Below, one piece after another: positions 1-9,789 of a stretch of 64,000 nt of DNA. The stretch spans positions 2,277,501 through 2,341,500 of the forward strand of contig NZ_PDJB01000001.1 of the NCBI RefSeq assembly GCF_002563895.1, written 5' to 3'. Source of the DNA: Pseudomonas lurida (GTDB lineage Bacteria > Pseudomonadota > Gammaproteobacteria > Pseudomonadales > Pseudomonadaceae). The notes below the pieces were generated by a model. That model had not been told where the DNA came from and searched no databases. It saw only the letters and a list, made by a program, of their open reading frames with translations. The translations under genes and the position numbers were made by a program. How positions within the stretch are numbered: the stretch's first letter is position 1; every line of letters begins with the position of its first letter.

Positions 1-363
1 GCCCGGCGCGCTGACCGTTGCGTCATGGGTCGCCAGTACCAGTGAGGAGGGGAACCACATGCTGGCAATCACCGCGACCACGGCTGCAGCAAAGGTGCCC
101 AGCAGATACAGGAACAAAATCGGCTTGATGTGGGTTTCCTGGCCATGCTTATGGTTGGCGATCGACGCCATCACCAGCACAAACACCAGGATCGGTGCCA
201 CGGCCTTGAGTGCCGTGACAAAGACCTTGCCGATAAAACCGGTGGCCTTGGCCGCCTCGGGCAGCAGCAGGGCCAGCAGAATGCCGGCGATCAAACCGAT
301 GACGATTTGTGTGACCAGGCTGACGCGCGCTAGTCGATGCAGGAGGGAAGGGGCAGCAGTCAT
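1..363 (-). CDS. sstT: Serine/threonine:Na+ symporter SstT (N-terminal part only)
   Basis: The gene runs off the left edge and only its first 121 codons are visible. The protein starts [19 protein letters not shown] and continues with hydrophobic segments and the stretch [22 protein letters not shown], which closely resembles E. coli SstT. SstT belongs to the dicarboxylate/amino acid:cation symporter family and imports serine and threonine with sodium through the inner membrane. The ATG at 363 aligns with the family N-terminus. The gene is divergent from the MFS gene at 591, so 364-590 should hold promoters for both. The family call is strong despite the truncation. Confidence 0.88.
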   Translation of the reverse strand, partial: MTAAPSLLHRLARVSLVTQIVIGLIAGILLALLLPEAAKATGFIGKVFVTALKAVAPILVFVLVMASIANHKHGQETHIKPILFLYLLGTFAAAVVAVIASMWFPSSLVLATHDATVSAPG

Positions 364-590
364 AAACACTTGTCTCTAGTTTTTGGAGGCACAGCGGCAC
401 AGGCGGAAAGGGCTGTAGGACGCGGATCGCGAAGTCTAGCATGCTGAAGGGCACCTCCCTGGCGGTGCGGCATTGCGTCGCCACGTACCCAAGCTTTCGC
501 AAAATCCTGTTAAGATTCTGTCCTCTCATTTTTCCTATCCTTCAGCGAGCCCCCAGGGCAGTCGTTGATGTCGTCGTTTCTGGAGTTTTC

Positions 591-1748
591 ATGTTGTTTC
601 CCATCCTGCTGCTGTCGGCCGCCGGCTTTACCGTGCTGACCACAGAATTCGTCATCGTCGGCCTGCTGCCGTCCATTGCCCGTGATTTACACGTCAGCGT
701 GTCCCAGGCCGGGCTGTTGGTGACATTGTTCGCGTTTACCGTGGCGGCTTTTGGCCCATTTCTCACGGCCTACTGCGCGCGTTTCCCACGCAAGCGGCTG
801 TTTATCAGCATCTTGATCATGTTCGGCGTGGCCAATACTGTGGCGGCACTGGCACCGAACATTTGGGTGATGGCGTTGGCTCGGTTGATCCCGGCCCTTG
901 GCCTGCCGGTGTTCTGGGCCTTGGCCAGTGAAACGGCGGTGGACATCGTCGGCCCCGAATACGCCGGGCGCGCTATTGAAAAGATCGGCTTCGGTATCGT
1001 CTGCGCCACGGTGTTCGGCATTCCGGTGGGCACGCTGATTTCCGATATGTTCGGCTGGCGTACCGCGTTTGCCATCCTCGCGGTCGTGGCGGTGGCCAAG
1101 GCCTTGCTGCTGTTTATCTACTTGCCGGTGACAAAACCGAAGAACAATGAAGTGACGTTGCGCGCGCAGTTCAAGATCCTGCGCAACCCGCTGATGCAGG
1201 GCCATATTTTGCTGTCGATCCTGGTGTTCAGTGGCATGTTCACGGCGTACACCTACCTGGCGGACATCCTTGAGCGCCTCGCCGGTTTCGACGGCACGCT
1301 GGTGGGCTGGTGCCTGATGGGCTTCGGCGCGGTCGGGTTGATTGGCAATTCGCTGGGTGGGCGTGCGGTGGATCGCCACCCGTTGATCGCCTCCATGGTG
1401 TTCTGCGGCTTCATGATCGCCGGCATGGTCGCGCTGGTGCCGGCGATTCACTCCACCGTGGGCCTGGCGGCGGCGATGGCCGTGTGGGGCGTGACCCAGG
1501 CAGCGATGTTTCTGGTCAGCCATGTGCGCTTGATGAAGGCCGCGCCCCACGCGCCTGCGTTTGCCGCGTCGCTGAATATCGCCGGGGCCAACCTGGGGAT
1601 CGGCCTGGGCGCCATGGTAGGTGGCCATGTGATCGATACCCTCGGCCTGGGCAGCCTGGGCTTTGCGGCTTCCGGGTTTATCCTGGTGTCGATCCTGCTG
1701 GCGTTGTGGCTGATGACCGCCAAGCAACCAGTCGCCTCCAACGCCTGA
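591..1748 (+). CDS. MFS transporter, DHA1 (drug/arabinose efflux) type
   Basis: This is a 385-residue major facilitator protein of the inner membrane, probably a proton-driven exporter. It has about 12 hydrophobic segments. The first helix starts at once (MLFPILLLSAAGFTVLTTEF) and is followed by GLLPSIARDL, typical of the sugar/drug efflux DHA1 group. The frame is open back to 441, but the ATG at 591 has a GGAG about 7 nt upstream and begins exactly at helix 1, whereas the extra 50 residues do not look like protein. The stop lies 4 nt from the end of convergent nhaR. The substrate cannot be read from sequence. Confidence 0.82.
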   Translation: MLFPILLLSAAGFTVLTTEFVIVGLLPSIARDLHVSVSQAGLLVTLFAFTVAAFGPFLTAYCARFPRKRLFISILIMFGVANTVAALAPNIWVMALARLIPALGLPVFWALASETAVDIVGPEYAGRAIEKIGFGIVCATVFGIPVGTLISDMFGWRTAFAILAVVAVAKALLLFIYLPVTKPKNNEVTLRAQFKILRNPLMQGHILLSILVFSGMFTAYTYLADILERLAGFDGTLVGWCLMGFGAVGLIGNSLGGRAVDRHPLIASMVFCGFMIAGMVALVPAIHSTVGLAAAMAVWGVTQAAMFLVSHVRLMKAAPHAPAFAASLNIAGANLGIGLGAMVGGHVIDTLGLGSLGFAASGFILVSILLALWLMTAKQPVASNA

Positions 1749-1752
1749 ATAG

Positions 1753-2655
1753 TCAGGGCAGGGTGGTGAACAGCTCCCGCCGGGCACCTTCGGTAATCGC
1801 CACGATGCCGGGGTGCTTGACCTTGCGTTCCACCGAAATCGCGTAGAACGACTCAGTCACGGCCACGGTCTGGCCAATCAGCGCCACGCCGTACTGGCGC
1901 ACCACCTCATCGGCGATCACGCTGGGGGCGATAAAGATCCCGCTACCGGATTGACCAAACGCCTGCATCAAGGCGCTGTCATCGAATTCGCCGATGATCT
2001 TCGGCTGAATCTGCTGCTCGGCAAACCAGCGCTGCAGGCGACTGCGCACAACGGTTTCCGCCCCCGGAATCAACAGTGGCGCGCCGTGCAGGCAGTGCGG
2101 GAAATCACCACCGTATGCGTCAGCCAGGGCCTGGGTGGCGAAAAAGCTGATGCCACATTCGCCCAGTTTCTGGCTGTAGCCCTTGATGTCCAGGTGCGTG
2201 GGCATCGGGCTGTCGGAAATCACCAAGTCCAGTCGCTGGATCGCCAGGTCGGCGAGCAGGCGTTCGAGTTTGTCTTCGCGGCAGGTAATGCGGATGGGCT
2301 CACTCAACTCCATGGTCGGCGCGATCAGCCGGTAGACGATGGACTTGGGCACCACGTCCGCCACCCCGACACGGAACAGGATCTGCTGCTCATCAGGCTG
2401 CGCGCGCAGCATGGCCTCCAATTCATTACCGGTCTGGAACATTTGTTCGGCGTAGGGCAGGGCCTGGCGCCCGGCTTCGGTCAGTTCAAGCTGGCGCCCG
2501 ACGCGCTGAAACAGGGCGATGCCATAGGTCTCCTCCAGCAGGCTGATCTGCCCGCTGATAGTCTGGGGCGTGAGGTTGAGCTGCTCACAGGCGCGCACGA
2601 TGCTGCCGGTCTTGGCCACCACCCAAAAGTAGTGCAGTTGTCGGTAATTGAGCAT
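1753..2655 (-). CDS. nhaR: LysR-family transcriptional activator NhaR
   Basis: This is a 300-residue LysR-type regulator. The N-terminal winged helix-turn-helix (LNYRQLHYFWVVAKTGSIVRACEQLNLTPQTISGQI, written here in part) and effector-domain motifs such as RVGVADVVPKS, GECGISF and GEFDDSALMQAFG match E. coli NhaR, the Na+-responsive activator of the nhaA antiporter gene. The ATG at 2655 starts the conserved N-terminus, and in-frame starts at 2664/2667 only add four residues. No nhaA lies next to it here, so the target is unknown; in E. coli NhaR also acts on biofilm polysaccharide genes. A short inverted repeat sits just upstream. Confidence 0.86.
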   Translation of the reverse strand: MLNYRQLHYFWVVAKTGSIVRACEQLNLTPQTISGQISLLEETYGIALFQRVGRQLELTEAGRQALPYAEQMFQTGNELEAMLRAQPDEQQILFRVGVADVVPKSIVYRLIAPTMELSEPIRITCREDKLERLLADLAIQRLDLVISDSPMPTHLDIKGYSQKLGECGISFFATQALADAYGGDFPHCLHGAPLLIPGAETVVRSRLQRWFAEQQIQPKIIGEFDDSALMQAFGQSGSGIFIAPSVIADEVVRQYGVALIGQTVAVTESFYAISVERKVKHPGIVAITEGARRELFTTLP

Positions 2656-2665
2656 GGCACCCATC

Positions 2666-2684
2666 ACTTCGTAAAAACCGAAGT
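2666..2684. promoter_or_regulatory. Candidate nhaR operator (inverted repeat)
   Basis: ACTTCG and CGAAGT form a perfect 6-bp inverted repeat around a 7-nt A-rich spacer, 11 nt upstream of the nhaR start. LysR regulators often autoregulate through dyads of this size. The regulatory role is inference from position only. Confidence 0.3.
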
Positions 2685-2789
2685 ATACGCGAGAAAAATA
2701 CGAATTTTCCTGAACTGTTCGCCTGCATAGAATGCCTCGCTATCGCGGGGCCACTATTTGGACCCAATGGTTCTAACGAGGAAGACATC

Positions 2790-3041
2790 ATGAAACTCAA
2801 TTCCCTGGGCGCGGCGTCGTTACTTGCGCTTTCATTGGTAGTGATCAGCGGTTGCGATCAGGTCGAGAAAAGCGCGCAGCAGGTGCTGGGCAAAGCCACC
2901 GAGTCGGCCAAGCAAGCGATCGATGACACCCACAAAGCCGCCGAGCAGGCATTGAGCGAAGCCACAAATGGCCTGATCACTCCGCAGAAGAAGGATGATC
3001 AGCAAGAGAAAGAAGCAGAATCGAACAGCAAAGAAGCGTAA
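2790..3041 (+). CDS. Small lipoprotein with an amphipathic helical body
   Basis: This is an 83-residue protein with a lipoprotein signal peptide: MKLNSLGAASLLALSLVVISGC, with the lipobox VISGC at Cys22. The mature part is Ala/Lys/Glu/Gln-rich (VEKSAQQVLGKATESAKQAI and onward) and predicts a long charged helix, ending in an acidic, Lys-rich tail. A GAGGAAG sequence lies upstream of the ATG. I do not recognise a named family. It is most likely anchored to a membrane facing the periplasm, and its role is unknown. It sits 41 nt ahead of the TerC-family gene and could be co-transcribed with it. Confidence 0.7.
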   Translation: MKLNSLGAASLLALSLVVISGCDQVEKSAQQVLGKATESAKQAIDDTHKAAEQALSEATNGLITPQKKDDQQEKEAESNSKEA

Positions 3042-3082
3042 TTACCCGCACCTAATTTCCCGTACAACGTCAGGACTGACCT

Positions 3083-3832
3083 ATGGACTACCTTTTACAA
3101 CTGGCCGCCAGCCCCACCGCCTGGATTGCCCTGGCTACCCTGATCGTCATGGAGATCGTGCTGGGCATCGATAACCTGATCTTCATTTCGATCCTTACCA
3201 ACAAATTGCCGGAGAAGCACCGGGCCAAGGCGCGGCGCATCGGTATCAGCATGGCGTTGGTACTGCGCCTGGGCCTGCTCAGCACCATCGCGTTCATCGT
3301 CCAGCTGACGACGCCGGTGTTCGAAGTGTTTGGCCAGGCGTTTTCGTGGAAGGACATGATCCTGATCGCCGGTGGCCTGTTCCTGGTGTGGAAGGCAACC
3401 ACCGAGATCCATCACAGCATGGACCCGGAGCCCGAGGAGAAGGCCAGCGTCGGCAATACGGTAGCCATCGGCTTTGCTGCGGCTATCGGGCAGATCCTGT
3501 TGCTTGACCTGGTGTTTTCCATCGACAGCATCATCACCGCCGTGGGCATGACCGAGCACTTGCCGATCATGATCATCGCCGTAGTGACCTCGGTGATCGT
3601 GATGCTGGTGGCGGCCGAGCCGTTGGCCAAGTTCATCAACGACAACCCGACCGTGGTGATGCTGGCCCTGGGCTTCCTGATCATGATCGGCATGACGTTG
3701 ATCGCCGAAGGCTTCGGCGCCCATGTGCCTAAAGGCTACGTGTACGCGGCCATGGCGTTCTCGGCGGCTATCGAATGCTTGAACATTGCCCGTCGCAACC
3801 GCCACAAGCGTTTGCTCGCTGCCCGGCAATAA
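3083..3832 (+). CDS. TerC family integral membrane protein
   Basis: This 249-residue protein has seven or so transmembrane helices and the TerC hallmarks: an acidic [12 protein letters not shown] motif in the first part and [16 protein letters not shown] in the second, each with conserved Asp/Asn in the membrane. TerC-like proteins are linked to tellurite resistance and, in characterised relatives, to manganese export. There is no CBS/CorC extension, so this is the short YgdQ-like form. An AGGA lies upstream of the ATG. A strong hairpin terminator follows at 3844. The metal specificity is not readable. Confidence 0.85.
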   Translation: MDYLLQLAASPTAWIALATLIVMEIVLGIDNLIFISILTNKLPEKHRAKARRIGISMALVLRLGLLSTIAFIVQLTTPVFEVFGQAFSWKDMILIAGGLFLVWKATTEIHHSMDPEPEEKASVGNTVAIGFAAAIGQILLLDLVFSIDSIITAVGMTEHLPIMIIAVVTSVIVMLVAAEPLAKFINDNPTVVMLALGFLIMIGMTLIAEGFGAHVPKGYVYAAMAFSAAIECLNIARRNRHKRLLAARQ

Positions 3833-3843
3833 CGGCTGAAACC

Positions 3844-3884
3844 AAAAGGCCGGCTGCGCACACAAGTGCTCAGCCGGCCTTTTG
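3844..3884 (+). terminator. Rho-independent terminator after the TerC gene
   Basis: A perfect 13-bp stem (AAAAGGCCGGCTG with its complement) encloses a 14-nt loop. The right arm ends in TTTT and the left arm begins with AAAA. It separates the TerC gene from selD. Confidence 0.85.
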
Positions 3885-3926
3885 CTGTCTGTTAGAATTC
3901 GTGCACTTGATAGCGTGAGGTCCTAC

Positions 3927-4961
3927 ATGAACGAGCCGATTCGTCTTACCCAATACAGCCATGGCGCGGGATGTGGCTGCAAAATATCGCCCCAGGTATT
4001 GGAAGTGATCCTCGCCGGCAGTGGCGCACAGAACCTCGACCCCAACCTGTGGGTGGGCAATGCTTCACGCGATGACGCAGCGGTGTATGCCATTGACGAC
4101 GAACGCGGTGTGGTCTCCACCACGGACTTTTTCATGCCGATTGTCGATGACCCCTTCGATTTCGGCCGGATTGCCGCCACCAACGCGATCAGCGATATCT
4201 ATGCCATGGGCGGTGACCCGCTGATGGCGATCGCCATTCTCGGCTGGCCGGTAAACGTACTGGCGCCGGAGATTGCCCGAGAGGTGATCCGTGGTGGCCG
4301 TTCGGTGTGCGACGAAGCCGGTATTCCCCTGGCGGGCGGCCACTCCATCGACGCCCCGGAGCCGATCTTCGGGCTGGCCGTGACCGGCATCGTGCAAAAG
4401 CGCCACATGAAACGCAACGATACCGCCACGGTTGGTTGCCGGTTGTACCTCACTAAGCCCATAGGCATCGGCATCCTCACCACCGCTGAGAAGAAGGGCA
4501 AGTTGCGTGAGGTGGACATCGGCCTGGCTCGTGACTGGATGTGTACCCTGAACAAGCCTGGCAGCCGTTTCGGCAAATTGGCGGGTGTCACGGCCATGAC
4601 CGACGTCACCGGCTTCGGCCTCTTGGGCCATCTGGTGGAAATGGCTGCTGGCAGCGGTGTGTCGGCACGTATCGAATACGCGAGCGTTCCACGCCTGCCG
4701 GGGATCGAGGACTACTTGGACCAAGGCTGCATGCCAGGTGGCACCCTGCGTAACTTCGACAGTTACTCAAGCAAGCTCGGGCGCCTGCAGGAGTTGCACA
4801 AGCGTGTGCTGTGCGATCCGCAGACCAGCGGCGGCCTGTTGATCGCGGTGACCCCCGAAGGCGATGCCGAGTTCCAGGCCGTGGCGGCCGAACTGGGCCT
4901 GAGCCTTGAGCCTATTGGTGAGCTGGTCGAGCGACAGACCCACGCGGTAGAGGTGTTTTGA
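3927..4961 (+). CDS. selD: Selenide, water dikinase (selenophosphate synthetase)
   Basis: SelD makes monoselenophosphate from selenide and ATP, the selenium donor for selenocysteine and 2-selenouridine. The N-terminus [13 protein letters not shown] carries the catalytic Cys16 and Lys19, so this is a cysteine form and not a selenoprotein. An ATP-binding Asp-rich section ([20 protein letters not shown]) and the AGGHSID and [11 protein letters not shown] motifs follow. The length of 344 residues is normal. The ATG at 3927 has GTGAGG upstream and matches the family start; the frame is open to 3882. The stop overlaps the mnmH start by one base, so the two are translationally coupled. Confidence 0.95.
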   Translation: MNEPIRLTQYSHGAGCGCKISPQVLEVILAGSGAQNLDPNLWVGNASRDDAAVYAIDDERGVVSTTDFFMPIVDDPFDFGRIAATNAISDIYAMGGDPLMAIAILGWPVNVLAPEIAREVIRGGRSVCDEAGIPLAGGHSIDAPEPIFGLAVTGIVQKRHMKRNDTATVGCRLYLTKPIGIGILTTAEKKGKLREVDIGLARDWMCTLNKPGSRFGKLAGVTAMTDVTGFGLLGHLVEMAAGSGVSARIEYASVPRLPGIEDYLDQGCMPGGTLRNFDSYSSKLGRLQELHKRVLCDPQTSGGLLIAVTPEGDAEFQAVAAELGLSLEPIGELVERQTHAVEVF

Positions 4962-6064
4962 TGACGCCGGACATCACCGATTACCGCGACATTTTCCTCA
5001 ATGACCGGCCGATGATGGATACCCGCGCGCCGGTCGAGTTCGCGAAAGGCGCCTTTCCGGGTGTGATCAACCTGCCACTGATGACCGATGACGAGCGTCA
5101 GAGGGTCGGCACCTGCTACAAGCAGCAAGGCCAGCAGGCGGCAATCGTGCTGGGGCACGAGCTGGTGTCGGGGCGGATCAAGGCCGAGCGCATCGAACAG
5201 TGGGCGCGGTTCGCCCAGGCGAATCAGGAGGGTTACCTGTATTGCTTTCGCGGCGGTTTGCGTTCGCAGATCGTTCAGCAATGGCTGAAGACGGAGGCGG
5301 GCATCGATTACCCGCGAGTCGGTGGCGGATACAAAGCCATGCGCACCTTTTTGCTGGAGACTGTCGAGCAAGCTGCCACGCAGTGTGACTTCGTGTTGCT
5401 GGGCGGTATGACCGGCACCGGCAAGACCGAAGTGCTCGGCCATTTAAACAATGCCCTGGACCTGGAGGGTCATGCCAACCATCGCGGTTCCAGCTTTGGC
5501 AAGCGCGCCACGGCGCAGCCGTCCAACATCGACTTCGAAAACCGCCTGGCGATAGACCTGCTGAAAAAGCGCGCGAAAGGCATCGAACAGTTCGTGGTCG
5601 AGGACGAAAGCCGCATGATTGGCAGTTGTGCATTACCGTTGCCGTTGCACAAAGGCATGCAGGCCTTCCCCATGGTGTGGCTGGAGGACAGCGTTGAAGG
5701 GCGGGTCGAGCGTATCCTGCGTGACTACGTGGTGGACCTGTGTGCCGAGTTCATCGAGGCATTTGGCGAGCAGGGCCATGCAGTGTTTGCCGAGCGCCTG
5801 ACCCAGAGCCTGTCCAACATCCACAAACGCTTGGGCGGTGAACGTTTCCAGAGACTTCAGGCGGTTATGCAGGATGCGCTGGCGGAACAGGCGCGCACCG
5901 GCGCAGTGGATTTGCACCGGGTGTGGATCGAAGGGCTGTTGCGCGAGTATTACGACCCGATGTACGCCTTCCAGCGTGAAAGCAAAGGCGCACGGATCGA
6001 GTTTGCAGGAGAGCAAGGGGCGGTGGTGGCGTATCTGCGCGAGCGTTTGCTGGCTAGAGGATAG
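4961..6064 (+). CDS. mnmH: tRNA 2-selenouridine synthase
   Basis: MnmH (SelU/YbbB) converts 2-thiouridine at the tRNA wobble position to 2-selenouridine using SelD-made selenophosphate. The N-terminal rhodanese domain has its active-site Cys95 in [10 protein letters not shown], and a P-loop domain starts with GGMTGTGKT near residues 148-156. Length is 367 residues. The start ATG overlaps the selD stop (TGATG), consistent with coupled synthesis. The last 11 nt overlap the end of the convergent permease gene. The window does not show whether selA/selB exist elsewhere. Confidence 0.94.
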   Translation: MTPDITDYRDIFLNDRPMMDTRAPVEFAKGAFPGVINLPLMTDDERQRVGTCYKQQGQQAAIVLGHELVSGRIKAERIEQWARFAQANQEGYLYCFRGGLRSQIVQQWLKTEAGIDYPRVGGGYKAMRTFLLETVEQAATQCDFVLLGGMTGTGKTEVLGHLNNALDLEGHANHRGSSFGKRATAQPSNIDFENRLAIDLLKKRAKGIEQFVVEDESRMIGSCALPLPLHKGMQAFPMVWLEDSVEGRVERILRDYVVDLCAEFIEAFGEQGHAVFAERLTQSLSNIHKRLGGERFQRLQAVMQDALAEQARTGAVDLHRVWIEGLLREYYDPMYAFQRESKGARIEFAGEQGAVVAYLRERLLARG

Positions 6065-7109
6065 CCGATCCGATCAGCCCGCAAAGCACCCCCACCAGCA
6101 TGGTCAACCCAGCCACCGTCACCAGCACGCGCGTATCGAAATCCTTGCGCAGCATCAGCAGTGACGGCAGGCTTACGCTGGGCAGGGTCATCAGCAGGGC
6201 CACCGCGGGTCCAGTGCCCATGCCCAGTGCCATCATGGTCTGGACGATAGGGATCTCCGCGGCCGTTGGAATCACGAACAGCGTGCCGACAATCGCCAGT
6301 GGCACCAGCCATATCAGGCTGCTGGCCATGGCGCCATCCACATGCGGGAACAGCCAGACCCGTGCCGCGCCCAATATCAGCACCGCCAGGATGTAGATCG
6401 GGATGGTGTTCCAGAACAGCTGCCACAGGGTACGCAACCAGCGGCTGAGGAACGGTTGCGACTCGCCCGCGCTGACCTCTGCCACGGCGCCCAGTGCGGC
6501 TTGCGGCAGCTGGTCTGGCCGCGCAATGCGCTGTGCCACCAGGGACACGCCCACCACCAGCACCACGCCTGCTACCAGGCGCAACGCGGTAAAGCCCCAG
6601 CCGAGCACAAAGCCCATGAACACCAGGGTGGCAGGGTTGAGCACCGGGTTGGCGATCCAAAATGCCAGCGCCGCGCCCACTGACACCTGTTGGCGCCGCA
6701 TGCCCGCAGCGACGGGGGCCGCACAACAACTGCACATCATCCCAGGCAGGGCGAACAGCCCGCCGCGCAAGGTCGATCCCAACCCTGCACGGCCAAACAG
6801 GCGCAGCAGCCAGTCGCGGGGGATCAGTACTTGCAGGAGTGAGCCAAGGACCACCGCCAGCACGGCCGCCTTCCAGATCGCCAGGAAATACACCTGGGCA
6901 TAGGCCAGCGCGGCGGCCAGTGGCGCGCTTTGCTGATCGTTGAGAATCGAGGCGCCAATGCTGTGGCTGTCGGCGGCAACGAAGGCCTTGAGGTAGTAGG
7001 GCGACCATTTCACATAGTAGAGGCCCACGCAGGCGACCAGCAGGAATAGCGCAGGTTTCCACCAGAAAGACCAGCCCCTGTCAGGCTTGGAGGAGGTGAG
7101 ATTGGGCAT
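6054..7109 (-). CDS. YraQ/ArsP-type permease (PF03773-like)
   Basis: This 351-residue inner-membrane protein has eight or more hydrophobic helices and the family signature [17 protein letters not shown] with adjacent cysteines, then [13 protein letters not shown] and later a [16 protein letters not shown] motif in the second half. The family includes ArsP, which exports organoarsenicals, and the uncharacterised YraQ. No ars regulator or arsenate gene is nearby, so arsenic is only one possibility. The 3' end overlaps mnmH by 11 bp on the opposite strand, leaving no room for a terminator between them. Confidence 0.78.
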   Translation of the reverse strand: MPNLTSSKPDRGWSFWWKPALFLLVACVGLYYVKWSPYYLKAFVAADSHSIGASILNDQQSAPLAAALAYAQVYFLAIWKAAVLAVVLGSLLQVLIPRDWLLRLFGRAGLGSTLRGGLFALPGMMCSCCAAPVAAGMRRQQVSVGAALAFWIANPVLNPATLVFMGFVLGWGFTALRLVAGVVLVVGVSLVAQRIARPDQLPQAALGAVAEVSAGESQPFLSRWLRTLWQLFWNTIPIYILAVLILGAARVWLFPHVDGAMASSLIWLVPLAIVGTLFVIPTAAEIPIVQTMMALGMGTGPAVALLMTLPSVSLPSLLMLRKDFDTRVLVTVAGLTMLVGVLCGLIGSAIL

Positions 7110-7153
7110 GGTGATGATCCGCAGGTGAGTCAGTAGCGGCGCATCATACGCTG

Positions 7154-7855
7154 TCAGCTGTCGGCACTCACCTGTGTCGGTTCCGGGCAGCTTTGGTCGC
7201 CATCGTTCAAGCCTTGCTTGTAGTTGCGGCTCAGCAGGGAAGCCTTGCCGTTGTGCCAGGTCAGCGTCAGTACATACAGGGTGTCGTAGTCACTGCCGGA
7301 CCAGTCGTCGGTGATGGTGTGCTTTTCGCCCGAGGCTTCACTGGCCACCTTGTTGATCAACTCCGGCAGGTAGCCGTGGGACCAGGCGGTGTAGATGATG
7401 GCGTTGTGATACTTGTCTTCCACCAGTTCATCGGCGAGGGCGCTGGTGTCATTCGCGGAAAACTTGATGTTCACCGGCAGGCCCAGCTTGATCGCGCTGG
7501 GGCTGATGGTCATCAGCGGTCGAATGTAGCTGTAGGAATTGTCCAGCTCACCTTCCTCCACATTGCGTGTCGGGTTGGCGGCGAAGACGAAATTGGCCTT
7601 GCCGAATTTTTCCGGCAATACCGTCGCCAGGTTCATCGCACGGTTGAGGCCCTGGCAATTGAGTTGTCCCAGGCCGCCGGCGGGTTTTTCACCATGGCGC
7701 AGGAACACGAGGGTTTGCACGCCGTCCACCTGGTCGGCGCTGCTGACGCGCGACTCCAGGGTCAGGCCGAGAGCGCCGCCGACTAATAACAGCGGCAACA
7801 TGATGTATGAATATCGCTTCAGGCGCAGCGCAAGGCACAGAGGCTTGATTGTCAT
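7154..7855 (-). CDS. Membrane-anchored histidine phosphatase family protein
   Basis: This 233-residue protein has an N-terminal hydrophobic anchor (residues about 17-32) and then the phosphoglycerate-mutase-like RHG motif FLRHGEKP with the phospho-accepting His54. A second His occurs in YTAWSHGYLPEL. The phosphatase domain is expected in the periplasm. The ATG at 7855 starts a plausible signal/anchor, and the frame is open to 7960 but that extension is unlike protein. The substrate is unknown. It is followed on the same strand by the YraQ-like permease (44 nt away), possibly one transcript. Confidence 0.75.
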   Translation of the reverse strand: MTIKPLCLALRLKRYSYIMLPLLLVGGALGLTLESRVSSADQVDGVQTLVFLRHGEKPAGGLGQLNCQGLNRAMNLATVLPEKFGKANFVFAANPTRNVEEGELDNSYSYIRPLMTISPSAIKLGLPVNIKFSANDTSALADELVEDKYHNAIIYTAWSHGYLPELINKVASEASGEKHTITDDWSGSDYDTLYVLTLTWHNGKASLLSRNYKQGLNDGDQSCPEPTQVSADS

Positions 7856-8126
7856 GGGTGTCGAGTCTTCAGTGCATCGGATTAAGGCGGACAAGCCCGG
7901 CCCCAGTGACGCATCCGGCGTCCTGCGGTTTTCCCTGTCGATAGAGCGAGGCGCCTCCATTCACCGTACGAGCGCACTTGAGAGTGCATGTGGGCCTATT
8001 GGTTCGCCCATGCGGGATAATAGCCAGCCGATGTTGCGCATTGATGACCCATGCAGGACACCGTGGGGATGACTATCATGGGGGCTTTCTGAGCTTAACG
8101 GCGCATGCTGCCTTGAGGACTTCCCA

Positions 8127-8825
8127 ATGAACCCACTCGCCGCTTTCCCGATCAACAGCAAATGGCCGGCTCACCATCCCGAGCGTTTGCAGTTGTACTC
8201 GCTGCCCACGCCCAACGGGGTAAAAGTGTCGATCATGCTCGAAGAATTGGGCCTGCCCTATGAGGCGCACAAAGTCAGCTTCGAGACCCAGGACCAGTTG
8301 TCTCCCGAGTTCCTGTCCCTGAACCCCAACAACAAGATCCCCGCGATCATCGACCCCAATGGCCCCAGCGGCGTGCCACTGGCGTTGTTCGAGTCGGGCG
8401 CGATCCTGATTTACCTGGCCGAGAAAACCAGCCAGCTGCTCTCCGAAGACCCTGCCACCCGCTACGAAACCATCCAGTGGCTGATGTTCCAGATGGGGGG
8501 GATCGGCCCGATGTTTGGCCAACTGGGGTTCTTCAACAAATTCGCCGGCAAGGCCTATGAAGACAAGCGCCCTCGCGACCGCTACGCCGCCGAGTCCCGG
8601 CGCTTGCTGGGCGTGCTGGAGAAACGCCTGCTGGGCCGTACCTGGATCATGGGCGACGAGTACAGCATCGCTGACATCGCGACCTTCCCATGGATCCGCA
8701 ACCTGATCGGCTTCTACGAGTCCGGTGACCTTGTAGGGATTGCCGACTTCCCCAATGTACTGCGCGCGCTGGACGGTTTCGTCGCACGGCCAGCAGTGAT
8801 ACGTGGCCTTAATATTCCGGGTTGA
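8127..8825 (+). CDS. Glutathione S-transferase, YfcG/Nu-class like
   Basis: The 232-residue protein has an N-terminal thioredoxin-fold GST domain (LYSLPTPNGVKVSIMLEELGL, in part; then NPNNKIPAIID and LFESGAILIYLAEK) and a helical C-terminal domain with GDEYSIADIATFPW. These match E. coli YfcG, a disulfide-bond reductase that binds glutathione, over most of their length. A 15-residue N-terminal extension precedes the domain. It lies 3 nt before the PhzF-like gene, so the two form an operon. Confidence 0.87.
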   Translation: MNPLAAFPINSKWPAHHPERLQLYSLPTPNGVKVSIMLEELGLPYEAHKVSFETQDQLSPEFLSLNPNNKIPAIIDPNGPSGVPLALFESGAILIYLAEKTSQLLSEDPATRYETIQWLMFQMGGIGPMFGQLGFFNKFAGKAYEDKRPRDRYAAESRRLLGVLEKRLLGRTWIMGDEYSIADIATFPWIRNLIGFYESGDLVGIADFPNVLRALDGFVARPAVIRGLNIPG

Positions 8826-8828
8826 ACC

Positions 8829-9671
8829 ATGCCGACTTTCGATTTCAAACAGCTGGACGTATTCAGCCGCGTGTCGCTCAAAGGCAACCCGCTGGCGGTG
8901 GTGTTCGGTGCCGACAGCCTGAGCGACCAGCAGATGGCGGACTTTGCCAACTGGACCAACCTCAGCGAAACCACGTTCTTGCTGACGCCCCGCGATCCCA
9001 GGGCTGACTACCGGGTGCGCATTTTCACCACCTTGAAGGAGCTGCCGTTCGCCGGGCATCCGACGCTGGGCAGTTGCTACGCGTGGCTGCAGGCCGGTGG
9101 CATTCCTACAGGCGACGAAATCATCCAGGAGTGCGAAATCGGCCTGGTGCGTATCCGCCGCCAGGGCGATGAACTGGCGTTTATCGCGCCGCCGCTGTTG
9201 CGCGCAGGACCGGTGGAGGCCAGCGTGATAGAACGCGTGCGCGTGGCGTTGGGGTTGGCGCCTGGAGCGATTCTTCGTAGCCAGTGGGTCGACAACGGCG
9301 CGGGCTGGCTGGCAGTGATGCTGGCCGAGCGCAACCAGGTGCTGGCGTTGCAACCGGATTACTCGCAATTGCTGGGTTTGGCCGTCGGTGTGATCGCCCC
9401 TTGTGACCCGGCTCGTGACGATGTGGAGACGCACTTTGAAGTGCGTGCCTTTATCGCCGGCGACGGGGCCCAGGAAGACCCGGCCACTGGCAGCTTGAAC
9501 GCCGGGCTCGCTCAATGGTTGCTCGGTGAGGGGCTGGCCCCCGAGCGCTATGTGGTCAGCCAGGGCACGGCCATAGGACGTGCGGGGCGAATCCTCGTTG
9601 AGCGCCAGGGCGATGAAATCTGGGTTGGTGGCGCCGTCGCGGTGTGCATCGACGGACGAGTACAGCTCTAG
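8829..9671 (+). CDS. PhzF-family isomerase/epimerase-like protein
   Basis: This 280-residue protein has the PhzF pattern: FKQLDVFSRVSLKGNPLAVVF at the start, the catalytic-region Glu in NLSETTFLL, FTTLKELPFAGHPTLGS, and GAQEDPATGSLNAGLAQWL near the C-terminus. PhzF isomerises trans-2,3-dihydro-3-hydroxyanthranilate in phenazine synthesis, but most family members in genomes without phz genes have no known substrate, and no phenazine genes are seen here. It is co-transcribed with the upstream GST gene (3-nt gap). Confidence 0.85.
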   Translation: MPTFDFKQLDVFSRVSLKGNPLAVVFGADSLSDQQMADFANWTNLSETTFLLTPRDPRADYRVRIFTTLKELPFAGHPTLGSCYAWLQAGGIPTGDEIIQECEIGLVRIRRQGDELAFIAPPLLRAGPVEASVIERVRVALGLAPGAILRSQWVDNGAGWLAVMLAERNQVLALQPDYSQLLGLAVGVIAPCDPARDDVETHFEVRAFIAGDGAQEDPATGSLNAGLAQWLLGEGLAPERYVVSQGTAIGRAGRILVERQGDEIWVGGAVAVCIDGRVQL

Positions 9672-9789
9672 ATCAATAAATTGTTACGGCCCACGCAATA
9701 CACTGTTGGCCCCTTGGCGTTTGTGCTGCGGGGCCCTGGGGGCATAAGCTTTCGCCCCAAAGTTTTCTGCCATTTTTTTCAGGACCGCC

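Noticed and set aside
3927..3990. Possible selenocysteine codon in selD
   Set aside because: The active-site position is an ordinary Cys codon (Cys16), so no UGA recoding is needed.
9705..9775. GC-rich hairpins before hemB, considered as a riboswitch
   Set aside because: GGCCCC/GGGGCC and a nearby C-rich stem are more simply the terminator of the PhzF-like gene, and no known riboswitch core was recognised.
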